A stretch of DNA of 64,000 bases from Arsenophonus sp052174495 (GTDB taxonomy: Bacteria > Pseudomonadota > Gammaproteobacteria > Enterobacterales > Enterobacteriaceae), in assembly GCA_052174495.1 (NCBI GenBank), contig JBQMRR010000044.1, positions 1 through 64,000 on the forward strand, written 5' to 3'. The position numbers were made by a program, and so were the translations under genes. Below are positions 48,148 through 59,754 of the stretch, piece after piece (position 1 is the stretch's first letter; each line of letters opens with the position of its first letter). The notes under the pieces are model-generated. The model searched no databases. It saw nothing but the letters and a program-made list of their open reading frames with translations, and had not been told where the DNA came from.

Positions 48148-49880
48148 GCTATTATCTCCTACAGTACAAATTTAAAAATAAAAAATTATTAGCTTATAGA
48201 GCTTTTTAGATTTTTTTCAGTAAAAGATTAAAATTTTTTTCTTTTATGAAATTTATTTTTATAAACTTTTTTAAAAAAGTTTATGATGAAAATCAATATA
48301 AGAATATCATAAACGTTTATTTAAGTTAATAAATTATTGGTTTTTATTAATTTTCCAAAATCTAATCGAATCATATTTGTGATTTTCTATAACAGGTAAA
48401 ATTTTTCTCAATATATAAAGATGCTGCTGTTAAAATATTGATTTAAATAATATACTGATCGAATTTATTAAAATAGCTATTTAAAAAGGGAACCACACCC
48501 CCACCACCGCCGCGCCAAGAAGTAATAGAAAGGTCACAAGCATACTTTTATATACCTTAATTAGAAAAGTATCGTGGCTAATATTAGTTTCCAGCATAAA
48601 TGCTGTTAGCATAAAACTGCGATTATTAAGTAGCTTAAAATGCTATAATACCATAATCATTAATTTAGTTGCTATGTACGTAATGGATCTGATCGTTTAA
48701 GATGCGGAATTACTTTTCTAGATTATTACGAAACTGGTAAGGCTAGAGGTAACGCAGAGCGACCAGGATAATCAATAAAAACATTGCAGCTTCCTGCAAT
48801 GCAATAAGATTATCCCTTGGTTGGTGATAAAATAGAAGAGCCACCTAATTATGTATTAGGGTGAAGATTATAATATAATAGGTTTTTATGTTGGTATAGT
48901 TGAAAATAAAAATTATTGATGGTAGCAAAGTTAAAGCTTAAGGATGTATTAATTATTTTAGCTGCTAGCGAATTTATATTCTTAATAGTTATTCATTAAT
49001 TAAAAAACTCTACAGTTAATACAATAGATTAACCTCTAATCAACTAGAAAATAAGTTATTTTCTGATTATTTTCACCCATAACAAAACATATTTATGTTA
49101 AAAGCATTCTAATATTAATTAGAAAAACAGAATATTCATCTGAATGTTTATATAATAGGTAACGGTTTCAAGAAAATATTTTGATGGTTTTATCCTTAGA
49201 AAAAGTCTCTGATGTATTAAAAATGATTAAGTAACTATATAAGAAAGTCTACAAAATTAGTAAGGTTATCGCAATTAACACGGATTAACCCACACATAAC
49301 AATCAGAAAATGAAAAAATTAGTATTATTAATTCCTGCCATTGTCAGAAATTATAAATGATTATTTCATGCTTGCAAAAAATATCGATAAAATTAATGGA
49401 GTTTTCAGCAACAAACCAATTTATTCTTCTTTAGAACGTGCTAACAATCTGCGATTTAAACTGTTATGATACAAAATAGGATAATGGATAACTATGTTTA
49501 TGATGTTTCATTTATCATGGGGAGATAGTTCAGTATCAATCAGATTTTAGAGTGCTGTGTTCAGATTAACATATTCGCATTTTTACACCACACTGCATTA
49601 TCAGCTATTATTTAGATAAAATAATTAATAGTCACCATTCCTTATTGCAGAAGAAATCTGGATTAGATGCCACTAAAAGTACTGGTAAATAGTGATAAGA
49701 GTACACAGTGCTTCGATTTAATTCATCACTAAGAAGTTTGATGATGACCTGATTATTTTACAATTTAAAATGTCTATTTTTGACGAAGATTAAATGTAAG
49801 ATATTTTATGCGTATTCAAATATTAAGAGCATCAATATTTATTTATTAATTATTCATTAATTTATTAAGGGCTGCTTAGC
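48148..49880. other. Gene-free stretch with a GC-rich patch
   Basis: No gene found; purM, divergent from upp in E. coli, has left no readable trace. A patch at 48491-48517 (CCACACCCCCACCACCGCCG and on) is nearly 80% GC inside sequence near 25-30% GC and does not match the surrounding repeats. Confidence 0.4.
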
Positions 49881-50913
49881 AATGATTAATAATAGCTAAG
49901 TTGGCAAAGGCTATTACTTTGCTCGCAGAGAAATTTATAGTCACCTCTATATTTAATTATTGTGGTTTAAATAAAATTCGCAAGTCAAATAATTTAATAA
50001 ATAAAGAGACTCTATACCATAGACCTCTTAGGTGTATTTTAAATCAGCTTATATAACTTTCTACATTTTTAATATGAAAATCCTTATCAATAACTCTCCA
50101 ATTACCTACCCTTATATTAGCTAATAATGACTAATTTCATGCTAGCTAAAAAATATTTTTTACTATTTATCTCCATTTGAGATAAAGGATCTGCTATTTT
50201 TGATGATTTTCTTAAGAAACAGCTAACTGTTATATTAAACTCTCCCAGAATCTATCGCTCACATTGACCATGTTGATCTCGAGTAATTAAGAGCGAGATT
50301 TGCTCTTTCCTTTTATTTTTCTCTTCTACTACATTTGCACTTTTCTATATGGAAAATACACTTCCCTCTTTACATGGATTTATGGAAAATTTTTTTTTGA
50401 CTTTAACAATAGCACTTAGTACATTTAAATTAGCTGTTGTTGAGGCAACAAGCAGAAATTCAATTTAAAAATGCTATTTCAAATCAATACCTATTTGTTT
50501 TGGTTACTTACGTAAAGTCAAGTTAATCAGCGTACATCGAAGATAATTAAAATATTTATTCTTCTGATATAGTTTTGTTATAGGAGTTCTAGTAAGATTG
50601 TTGAATCTTTTCCTGCAATAAGAGATGTGCATCAATATCGTTGTAACCTCTATGAATATCTCCAGAGATACCATGTTTACTATGATAACATGGCAAGGAT
50701 AAAGTGGAATGAGTTCCTTCAATGTATGAATTTAGATCATCTGATAGATTATCGCCGAGCCATGTAATAAGATGGAGTTTTATATTAGTATGAAGTAAAG
50801 AAAAAGTTTTCTTTAATCTTTATAATTGCTTGTTTTTCACGGGAACCACTATAGTGAAATTCTTTAATGTAGTATAAGGGATTTTTATTGATAATCGTTT
50901 CCAACATATTCTT
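49880..50913 (-). mobile_element. IS1595-family relic, minus strand
   Basis: This is collinear with the 32960-33985 copy. Near the right end the minus strand reads GTHSTLSLPCYHSKHGISGDIHRG, the region before the zinc ribbon, and the terminal repeat TTGATAATCGTTTCCAACAT lies near 50890-50913. The piece at 50504-50722 is a shadow frame. No open transposase. Confidence 0.6.
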
Positions 50914-51054
50914 AATAATTCAGGTTTCTTAAATGGTTGTAAACTATTTAAATACGGTTCTGCTAATAAAAAATTAACATTACCAGATTTTGTAAGAAAG
51001 TTGCTTCATAATTTTTATAATAATGGTGACGCATATTCTAATGAGTTATTACAA

Positions 51055-52400
51055 ATCTAGTATATTAGGGTTAATCTATGTTTTACTCTGATACCTCAGA
51101 AATCTATTCTTCATCCTTAAACTGATACTATTATTATACTATTGGTTAATAGTATAGAATCCGCTAAGTTAGTTTTAGTTTTCTGAATAGGCTATTAGTT
51201 TTCTGAATAGACAATAGTAGATTAAATACTATTGCTATTGAAACGGTTATTTTCTCGATTTTTTTTAGTTTCTTCATAGCTACATAATACACTGAAAAAC
51301 ATACCAATAAAATATTAAGAGCTTTATTAGTGACATTGCAGCTATCTGTTAGTAAGACCTTTCCTGTAGCTCAGATCTTAACTTTCAGTTGTATGTTTTT
51401 GGGAAGTAATTTAGTACTAATGCTACTTTGTGTCCTCAAGAATATTGTTGTTGCGTACTCAGGAATATCTTTGCCATTTCATTCCAAAAATTAATGATAT
51501 CTCGCTCGTATCAAGTTTCAATGTTCAGTTAATTCACGCGCTCTTTACTATCCAGCAGTTGAGTTCAGTTCGTTTCTAATTATCAGTAAGCATCTTCAAT
51601 AGGAACGAGCTGCTTACATCCATGATCAGTGATGCTAATTATTTAACTAGTAGGCATTGAGGAGGGTAAGCTTGCCTTATAGAATAAGAATAGACCTCAC
51701 CAAAGAAATAAACATAAGTGTATCGCTTAAATTATGTAGATACAATTGCTAATACTTTTTAAGTCATTTCTGTTTTAGTTTGCTGGATTGATACCTGGAA
51801 GAGAAACTATATGCTCTTTATTAAGAACCCACAGAACTTCGTGAAAATCAGTAGTGAAGATGTCTCCTATATATAGGTATGCCAATATAACTCCTAGACG
51901 TTTTTGTACTATTCAGATAAGGTAGTGTAGCAACAATTTGTTAAAGGATATTCTATTTCTATTGCCGATCTGTAGATCCTCTTAGTAAATTAAGCACTTT
52001 AATCTCAATATTGCTAATATAAGTCTGCATATAGGTTTCTATGATAAATAACCATTACAGTCGATGGGTATTTCCTGCGTCGATAGGGTGGTGGTTTAGT
52101 ATATTGTTGCAAAATAGTGGCTTCGAGTCAAGCTAACCCTCAACAACAGTGCTATCAGCTCCTTGTCAGAATTACGAATGAGTTCATGCAAGGATTTAGG
52201 ATAATATCTAGTTTTTCGGATAATCTGTAGGTTAGACTTTTTTATGAGATATCATCTCTCTATTGTTGATTATCCATAAAATCAATTAACAGGATAACCA
52301 ATCTACAAACCATAGGCAAATCTCATACACCACAAATGAGCATAACTCTAGTAACGAAGATTGTTGGTACCATTAATACCCTACAGGTTATGTCTTATAA
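51055..52400 (-). mobile_element. IS256-family relic, minus strand
   Basis: The left boundary TCTAGTATATTAG at about 51056 matches the IS256 repeat, and the following 100 bases match the inverse of the 3' end of the 54417 copy. Middle and N-terminal regions follow in order to about 52400, where the end is blurred. All frames are broken. Confidence 0.6.
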
Positions 52401-53268
52401 AGCTAATATTCATTGAATTTTTCTATATTAATCCAATTCGGAGATTATCTAAAAAAGAATAATTTACTTAGCTTACTAGCTAAGTTATTAGCAACTTGTT
52501 AAAATTATATTCTTAGTAATTTATACTTAAAGAGGTTTTATACTAAATTAGTCGATGCTGAAGTAAGACAGGTTTAGAGTCAGTCTGGAAAATTATTACT
52601 ATTCATCCTAGATAGAAAATATTTACTAATAATACTAAACCTTTAGTTGACTATTTTTTCAGAAACGCTAACCTGCAAAATTTCATAAGTATGTAATAAA
52701 ACCTATTCCTTCACAAAAAGGAAAAAATACTTCCTTCATCGAAAATGAACATGAAATCACTCAATAGATTATTTATATAGCAAAAAGTATGATTATTTAA
52801 GAAAATTATCTTCTATCAGAATTTGAAAATAATTATACATTAATTAGTGGTTAGCTAGTAAATAATTAATCGGTAGAAATTAATTATTTAAGAATATAAA
52901 CAATTAATATCCAAGGTCTATCCTGTTTTTACCCGTATTTAATTCTAAATTAACCTTTACAACATAAGAAAATAATGATAGAATAAAATTATTATTTTTT
53001 CTATATTCACTAAATAACTAAATGGTTGAAATAACTAATAAAATTTCTATGCTGATAAATTAGTTACGAACTATTATTTAGATTGATCAACATCACCCTA
53101 GATTGACGAATCTAATTTTTTCTTACTTATTCTTTAGTTAAGTGACCCCCTTTTATATTTGAGATGTAATTCTTATTTAATTATACTTTCCAGTATAACA
53201 ATACTGTTGTTTATTCATAAAACTTATGATAAGATACAATTAATCATCAAAATAAATTATTTAATCTG
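52400..53268. other. Gene-free stretch downstream of ribB
   Basis: AT-rich sequence without open frames, RNA signals or IS landmarks that I could support. Confidence 0.4.
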
Positions 53269-53922
53269 CTAGCCCGGCTCTTTAGTAAATTGTTGACGAT
53301 AGGTTATCAGATTTTCAATAGTTATTACCGGCATATCATATTGCCTAGCAAAGATAAGCACTTCTGGCATACGGGCCATGGTACCATCGTCATTTGTCAA
53401 CTCACATAAAACGCCTGCTGGCTTAAAGCCAGCTAAAGTTACCAAATCAATGGTGGCTTCAGTATGACCACGACGCTGCAATACACCACCTTCTTGGGCC
53501 CTCAACGGAAAAACATGCCCAGGCCGATTAAGATCGGTTGGTTTTGCATTATCGGTAATTGCTTTACGAATAGTTATTATTCGATCACTGGCTGATACGC
53601 CGGTTGTAACCCCTTCAGAAGCCTCGATAGTGATCGTAAATGCAGTTTGAAATCGACTGGAATTTTTTTCAACCATCATAGGTAATGCTAATTGTTTACG
53701 GCGTTCTTCCGTTATACAAAGACAAACAATTCCACTACCATAACGGATAGTTAATGCCATCTGTTCAACTGTCATAGTTTCAGCAGCAAAAATAATATCA
53801 CCCTCATTTTCACGGCCTTCGTCATCAAGTACCATAACACCTTTACCTTTACGTAAAGCCTCGAGAGCACGTTCTATACGTTTGATCGGATTACCATACG
53901 TGAAAAGTGATTTCTGATTCAT
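53269..53922 (-). CDS. ribB: 3,4-dihydroxy-2-butanone-4-phosphate synthase
   Basis: RibB turns ribulose 5-phosphate into the four-carbon unit of riboflavin, plus formate, using a metal-bound active site. It is intact at 217 aa, the E. coli length. Key blocks are VMVLDDEGRENEGD (metal and substrate acidic loop, residues about 30-43), YGSGIVCLC, EGVTTGVSASDR, DLNRPGHVFPLRAQEGGVL and RGHTEATIDL with the metal-binding His, and ELTNDDGTMAR. The start ATG matches the family, but the ribosome site is poor. The 5' leader holds a degraded FMN riboswitch and a hairpin with a U run. With ribA it gives both riboflavin branches. ubiK is divergent next to it, as in E. coli. Confidence 0.97.
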   Translation of the reverse strand: MNQKSLFTYGNPIKRIERALEALRKGKGVMVLDDEGRENEGDIIFAAETMTVEQMALTIRYGSGIVCLCITEERRKQLALPMMVEKNSSRFQTAFTITIEASEGVTTGVSASDRIITIRKAITDNAKPTDLNRPGHVFPLRAQEGGVLQRRGHTEATIDLVTLAGFKPAGVLCELTNDDGTMARMPEVLIFARQYDMPVITIENLITYRQQFTKEPG

Positions 53923-54000
53923 GGTAAAATCTCATCATATAAATACTAAATTACCAGAACCATAGTAAGCTTGGAAGTATAAAAATAAAACCAGTATCTT

Positions 54001-54029
54001 AAAAATCTGCATATAATTTGCAGTTTTTA
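54001..54029 (-). terminator. Leader hairpin with U run before ribB
   Basis: On the minus strand the stem CTGCA/TGCAG with flanking A5/T5 pairing (54001-54011 with 54019-54029) ends in a U run, about 80 bases before the ribB start. It is shaped like an intrinsic terminator and sits where an expression platform would be. If active it would reduce ribB transcription. Confidence 0.5.
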
Positions 54030-54041
54030 AAACTATAGATA

Positions 54042-54164
54042 TCGTTATTCTCTCCTATCCAGACTATAATCTTAGGTTCCAGAACTTCAATGGAGCCGCT
54101 GATTTTCACTACGTGTTGCTATAATGAAATGCTTGTAAGCTTGGTTATTAAATTAAAAGAATAA
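54042..54164 (-). promoter_or_regulatory. Eroded FMN riboswitch of ribB
   Basis: The 3' half is clear: GTCTGGATAGGAGAGAATAACG-type sequence at 54042-54063 matches the conserved end of the E. coli ribB element (GTCCGGATGGGAGAGAGTAACG). The 5' P1 strand TTATTCT (54158-54164) pairs perfectly with AGAATAA (54045-54051). The GTGAAAATC-AGCGGC segment recalls GCGAAATTCCCCACCGGCGG. About 55 bases corresponding to the part between GGCGG and the GTGTAATTCCGG arm in E. coli (P4 region) are missing, and most G-rich core positions are changed. I infer a relic that no longer binds FMN, or a much reduced element. Confidence 0.75.
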
Positions 54165-54416
54165 ATATCAACACCGCTGCTAATTTGCTCCTATCTAAGA
54201 TAGACAAGTAAACTATATCGTGAATATAGTTCTGTAGCAATCAACAATAACAAATATATAATGAGATAATATTTTGATTTATAAAGCAGCCAATTTACTA
54301 TTAGGGGAGTTATTCTGCTAATTTTAAATCAATTGTTATCACCAAATTTATTAAAAATAATTTTGGAAAATAAGCTGATTATTTAACATATATCATTAAA
54401 TGAATTATATTAATTT

Positions 54417-55803
54417 TTGGTGTATGAGTTTTAGAAATGGTAGCGGTATCCATTCTGATTAATTTCATTAATAATTTCAATAATATAAAGATGATATACC
54501 ATGAAAAGTCTACCTATAAGTATCCGCTAAAACTAGATATTATCTCTGATTCATTATATGAGCTCATCTGTAATGCTGAATGACAGGCAGGTGATAGACA
54601 TTGCTGTTGAACCAGAGCTCAAAGCTATTCTGAAAGAATATATAGAATGGCTACCTTGTTTACGGATAGATCCGTAATTTGTAATGGTTATTACCATACC
54701 CAACTATATAAGAGATGCTATGAGGTATATTGAGATTAAAGTGATCTAAGGTCAGCAGATGAATCATAGTAAGAATGAAATATACTTAAACAATTCATTA
54801 TTATTGCTTTATCTGAAATGTGCAAAAAGCGAGTAAGAATTATTATCATGGTCTACCCGACAAGGTATTCTTCACCGCTGATTTCCTTTAAATTTTTTAG
54901 GATTTTCAGTGAAAACACACACTACTCTTTAGTAGTATAATTAGTAGGTTGAGACAGTAATAACTTAAAGAGCATAGACAATCGTAGGCTGCGTAATTAA
55001 GCGATACGCATTGCGTTTTTCTTAGGTAAGAAAGTATAATCGTTTTTCCTAGAAAACTGATCGTCTTTTCTTGCTACTCATTATTGGCGGAGCTGAATAG
55101 ATGCAAGAAGTTGGTTAGAGTTGAAGATGCTTATCAAGAGTCAGAAATAAACTGTGCCGAACTTTTCAATAGCCTGTTGTGAATCCGGGATTTAATTATA
55201 TCTACTAGAATTCCTATGGAAGGGAACGAGGATGCCATTAATTTTATAATGCAATGGCAAAGATATTCCCGGGCATGTAGCGACAACCCTATTGAGTACA
55301 CAAAACAGCATTGGTGCTATATTACTTTCACAAAGGGATGTAGCACCGAAAATTAATGATGAGCTGTGTGGAGGGCTTGCCTATCAGAGATTTGTGATAT
55401 CAATAATAAACCTCTTGATGTTTTATTGGTAATAAGTTTCAATAAATATCCTACAGCGATGAAGAAGTTAGAGAAAGAGCAAAAAGAATGACTGATATTC
55501 TATGCCTTCCCGTTAGTGCACTGGGCCTCAGTAATCAGTAATAAGGATAAATCTTATTTTTAATATCGACCTTTTAGATGATATTAGTGTCAGGTTTGAA
55601 ACTGATCCCAAAATTACTATGCTTTGGAAAATAACTATTTCAATGGTATTCAAAACTGTTTTCGTCTCTTTAGAAATCTAGAAGCAGCTTAGAGGGGATT
55701 TTGATTTGCTTGACTCTATTCATGATAAACAATGCTTAATTTAAGGATGAAGAATAAATTCAGTAAGTATTAGTGCAACGTAATCTGATAATCATACACC
55801 AGA
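54417..55803 (+). mobile_element. IS256-family relic with both ends
   Basis: Inverted repeats TTGGTGTATGAG (54417) and ATCATACACCAGA (ending 55803) enclose 1387 bp. The interior aligns with the 46066 copy, including the YNARLEE-to-DGA middle and the MKKLEKEQKE block near 55455. It is dead in all frames. It lies only 60 bases upstream of ubiK, so the ubiK promoter must lie inside or at the edge of the relic. Confidence 0.75.
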
Positions 55804-55865
55804 CTTTCTAATAACTATATTAGAAAGTCTATAGATTATAATTTGTGACATAGAAGGATATTGTG

Positions 55866-56123
55866 ATGGTTAATGTAAAAAAAATTGAACAAGTTGTTCG
55901 TCAGATAAAAGAGACTTTACCGCAAGAAATACGCAACTTAAGTGAAGATCTTAATAAAAAGTTAAAGGGAGGATTACAGTACCAGTTAGGAAAATTTAAT
56001 TTAGTCTCTCGTGAAGAATTTGATATTCAAATAGAAGTTTTACTGCAAGCCCGTGAAAAAATAGGACAAATGGAAAAACGTATTGAAGAATTAGAAAAAA
56101 GGCTAGATCATGAAAATGAATAA
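55866..56123 (+). CDS. ubiK: Ubiquinone biosynthesis accessory factor UbiK
   Basis: UbiK (YqiC) is a small coiled-coil protein that works with UbiJ in the soluble Ubi metabolon for aerobic coenzyme Q synthesis. It is 85 aa, somewhat shorter than E. coli (96), with only the non-conserved tail missing. Conserved blocks are KKIEQVVRQIKETLP and LDLVSREEFD-like LVSREEFDIQIEVLLQAREKI, followed by a coiled coil QMEKRIEELEKRL. I choose ATG 55866 (MVNVKKIEQ) rather than GTG 55863: AAGGA lies 7 bases upstream. It is divergent from ribB and convergent with hldE, the ancestral order, and ends just before a shared terminator. Confidence 0.95.
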   Translation: MVNVKKIEQVVRQIKETLPQEIRNLSEDLNKKLKGGLQYQLGKFNLVSREEFDIQIEVLLQAREKIGQMEKRIEELEKRLDHENE

Positions 56124-56162
56124 TAAATGCCACGATATTCCACCTATCGTGGCATTTATTTT
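56122..56162. terminator. Bidirectional terminator ubiK/hldE
   Basis: A perfect 16-bp stem (56122-56137 with 56145-56160; core AAATGCCACGATA) with a 7-base loop has A/T runs on both sides. It lies between the convergent ubiK and hldE stops, so it can serve both genes. Confidence 0.85.
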
Positions 56163-56174
56163 TACTTAAAAATA

Positions 56175-57608
56175 TTAATTATTTTTTATAATGCTATTAA
56201 TAATATTTGTTGTAGAGAGACCTGCTTCAAAATTAAGCACTTTAACTTCACCACCTGCGGCCCAGACCTCTTGGCTACCAGCAATATCTTCCGCCTTATA
56301 ATCGCCACCTTTGACTAATACATCAGTTAAAATTAATATTTCACTGATTAGGCGTTGAGGAGTATCCTCTTCAAAAGAAACCACCCAATCTACTGAACTT
56401 AGCGCTTCTAATACGCTCATACGTTGAGCTAATGGATTAATAGGACGATCATTACCTTTTAGTCGTTTAGTTGAAGCATCGCTATTTACAGCAACAATCA
56501 AGCGATCACCTAACTTGCGGGCATTGGCTAAATAGATAACGTGACCAGCATGTAGGATATCAAAACAACCATTAGTTATCACAATCTTCTCGCCACGGCT
56601 ACGAGCAGCAATAATTGCATGTTTTAGTTGCTGCTCATTCATTACACCAAAACCATTATCAGTTCGGTTATGAATAGCATTCTCCAGCTCAACAGATGAT
56701 ACAGTTGAAGCACCCAGTTTTCCAACTACAACTCCAGCAGCAGCATTAGCTAAAATAGAAGCTTGATAAAAATCGACTTGAGTTGCTAAAGCTGTTGCAA
56801 AAACAGCAATAACTGTATCACCGGCTCCGGTAACATCATAAACTTCCTGTGATTGAGTTAGTAAATGTAAAGGTGGTTTTTCGCGCTGCAGTAGGGTCAT
56901 CCCTCTTTCTGAACGAGTGATCAGCAATCCCTTGAGATTAAGGGAATAAATTAATTTCATTCCTTTTTGTTTAATTTCACTATTGCTACTACATTTGCCA
57001 ACAATAGCTTCAAATTCAGACATATTTGGGGTTAATAAAGTAGCTCCGCGATAACGTTCAAAATCATTACCTTTTGGATCAATAAGTACTGGCACTTGAG
57101 CAGCATTTGCTAATGCAATGATCTGCGAAATTTTTGCTAATGCACCTTTACTATAATCAGACAATATCAATACATCAACACTTGGTAAGGATTTCCCCAT
57201 ACGATCTAATAACGGCTTTATATCAACACTATCAAATTTTTCTTCAAAATCTAGTCGAATAAGTTGTTGATTATGAGATATAATTCTTAGTTTAGAAATA
57301 GTGGGATGAGTTGATAATGAAATAAAATCACAACATACATTGGCTTGAGTGAGTTTTTTAGTTAAAACTTTAGCATCATCATCAATACCAGTCAACCCTA
57401 TCAGACGAACATTAGCGCCTAAAGTAGCAATATTCATAGCAACGTTAGCCGCACCACCAGGCCGTTCTTCTTTTATATCTACTTTAACGACTGGAACGGG
57501 CGCTTCTGGCGAAATTCGGTTAGTTAACCCATACCAATAACGATCTAACATAACATCGCCAATTACCAAAATACTAGCTTGTTTAAAATCAGGAAGAATA
57601 ATTTTCAT
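56175..57608 (-). CDS. hldE: Bifunctional heptose kinase/adenylyltransferase
   Basis: HldE (RfaE) phosphorylates heptose 7-phosphate and then adenylylates heptose 1-phosphate, providing ADP-heptose for the LPS inner core. It is intact at 477 aa, the E. coli length. The N-terminal ribokinase domain has GDVMLDRYWYG, GGAANVAMNIA and the catalytic DVTGAGDTV near residue 262. The C-terminal nucleotidyltransferase domain starts about 340 with TNGCFDILHAGHV (HxGH motif) and VNSDASTKRLKG. A GGAG site lies 5 bases before the ATG. glnE, upstream in E. coli, is gone; IS256 begins 90 bases away. Retention implies the cell still makes heptose-containing LPS. Confidence 0.97.
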   Translation of the reverse strand: MKIILPDFKQASILVIGDVMLDRYWYGLTNRISPEAPVPVVKVDIKEERPGGAANVAMNIATLGANVRLIGLTGIDDDAKVLTKKLTQANVCCDFISLSTHPTISKLRIISHNQQLIRLDFEEKFDSVDIKPLLDRMGKSLPSVDVLILSDYSKGALAKISQIIALANAAQVPVLIDPKGNDFERYRGATLLTPNMSEFEAIVGKCSSNSEIKQKGMKLIYSLNLKGLLITRSERGMTLLQREKPPLHLLTQSQEVYDVTGAGDTVIAVFATALATQVDFYQASILANAAAGVVVGKLGASTVSSVELENAIHNRTDNGFGVMNEQQLKHAIIAARSRGEKIVITNGCFDILHAGHVIYLANARKLGDRLIVAVNSDASTKRLKGNDRPINPLAQRMSVLEALSSVDWVVSFEEDTPQRLISEILILTDVLVKGGDYKAEDIAGSQEVWAAGGEVKVLNFEAGLSTTNIINSIIKNN

Positions 57609-57694
57609 CCAGACTCCAATTATAAATAAATTACTAATTAACGATTACTAGCAATAGTAATACAGCTAACTCTCTCAAAAGGTGAATTATTAGA

Positions 57695-59060
57695 AATATG
57701 GTATATGATAGTTAAACTATTCTCCGTTCTGATACTTCGTGAACCCCCCTATTTCTATTTTTAACTTGAGGTTGTTTACCACCAGGATCAGCAGGAAAAT
57801 TTCCTTACTAGTTTTAGATTTTTTGGGTAGATGAAATAGCTTAAATACCATTCAAAAGGTTCTTTTTGAACTAAATTACTTCGAGAAGTAGTTTCATAGC
57901 CTCATATTGTCGAGCAAAAGCTGATATTGAAATTAGATTTATTGTTCTTATTGATACCCAGTGCGCTGATGGGAAACATGGAATGCCAGCCATTCTTCTC
58001 AATCTTTATCCAAGTTCTTCATCTCTGCAGGAGATATTCTCGCTGAAACTCCCTTCCAATAAAACATCAATGAGTTTATTAGCGGAATCGCAATTTTCTA
58101 CTAGCTAAATTTTCTCTTAGAGATTTTTATAGGATAAAAATAGCACATTAGTTATTTTATATCAAATAATATTGGTATTACGTACTCAGGAATATCTTTA
58201 TTTTTATATTCAAAACAAAGCACTATCTTCTCTAGCAAATATGGGAGATATGATTAAGCAACGTGCTCATCAGCTATTGAGAAGTTTTATCCAACTTACT
58301 TCTAACTCTCAATAACCATCTTCTAGCGAACGAACTTCTTAATATCCATGCGCAGTTCCGCCAATAATGAGCAGTGGTAAAAGCGATCAGTTTATCTGTA
58401 ATCAGCACAAATATATATGAATCAGCCTAGAAATAAATATAGCTTCGTGTATCACTTAAATCATGGAAAGATCCATTGCCTATACTGTTAAAAGCATTTT
58501 TATTTCAGTTTGCTGATTGGGGTATTAGCAGATAAACCATGTGATTTCATCGAGAAAAGGCCTATGACTTTTATTAAATCACCTGTGTATAAATGCTTCG
58601 CATATACAGGCTATGAGAGCAACTTTTTGCACTTTTTAGCTAAGACAAATAGCAACCGAGTTATTAAAGGATATTCCGTTGCCGCTACGATTCTTTTATC
58701 TTAGATACTTTCATCTCAACATTGGCAATACCAGTCTTTCTAGGTTGGGATATAGCAAATAACCGTTATAAAATGACGGATTCCTGCCAGTTAAGCAAGT
58801 CAGTGTTTACATGTTATCACAGCAATGACTTCCAGCTCCGTCTCAATAGCAGTATCTATTAGCTACCCGTCCACTATTATGGATACATTCATTCAAGGGA
58901 TAAGAAGTAATATCTGGTTTCTCAGATTAACCTATAGGCAGACTTTTCATAGCATATCATCTCTCTGTTGCTAAAATCATTCACAAAATCAATTAACGAC
59001 ATACGCCACTTATCTTAAAACTACATATATTAAAAATGAGCATAATTCCAAAAAGATACG
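57695..59060 (-). mobile_element. IS256-family relic, minus strand
   Basis: The left boundary near 57698 (TGGTATATGAT) and the next 100 bases match the inverse 3' end of IS256 copies; the middle and N-terminal parts follow in order to about 59060. A C6 run lies at 57744-57749. Frames such as 58510-58704 are fragments. It replaces glnE upstream of hldE and truncates the cobB relic's downstream side. Confidence 0.6.
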
Positions 59061-59329
59061 TTGACGATAAAGGCTGATAAATAACTCTATACTGAATAGT
59101 ATTTCAGTAAACTAGACGATATAGGAACGTAAAGGTTAAGGAAGTTGATAACAGTAATAATAGTTATCAGTTATTAGACTAGTTTTCTATTCAATAATCT
59201 AATTTGATTGATAAGAGAGAACTTTTAAGAAGTTACTATATATAAATAGTATATTAATTATTCGCTTTCATATAAGATATTAATATTTTACATAACTGAT
59301 AAAATATCAAACAGGAAATGTTTTAATGT

Positions 59330-59669
59330 TGTAACCCATAATGGGGTTGGCGTTAGTTTTTATATTTGCTTGCTAAAATTAATGAAGCCACTGATTGTAA
59401 AAATGTTGAAGTAATTCTAGATTTTTAAAAAAAATCTTCAGGTATTTTAATATCTTTAACTCGATGTTATTCCTATAAACTATCTATTATTCAAAAAGTA
59501 TGAATTCAGACTTAGTAGAAATTCCAGCACTTATTTTAACACGACAATTTTTTATTTTCATTTTATCAATTAACTGTTTGTCTTGGTAAAAAAGACAGCA
59601 ACGAAATCTTTGTCGGTGTAAATTTTTCTTTTTACGTAATTTTCTAAGACGACAATAAAACAGTACCAT
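59330..59669 (-). pseudogene. cobB: NAD-dependent deacylase CobB relic
   Basis: CobB is the bacterial sirtuin that removes lysine acetyl and succinyl groups. The 60-codon piece at 59487-59669 matches the CobB N-terminus: LRKLRKKKNLHRQRFR, CLFYQDKQLIDKM and SAGISTKSEF (family LTGAGISAESGIRTF), with the first Gly of the NAD loop lost. After a stop, fragments matching EEHRVEDVATPEGF, PELVQAFYN and QPNAAH follow to about 59330. The catalytic His and zinc domain are gone. It follows lolE, as in E. coli where only nagK intervenes. Confidence 0.85.
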
Positions 59670-59754
59670 TGTAAGAATATCCTTTTCATCTTAGCTAACT
59701 CATTTTTAATTAAACAATCGTTACTTTTAGATAATTATAACAAAATAATAATTA

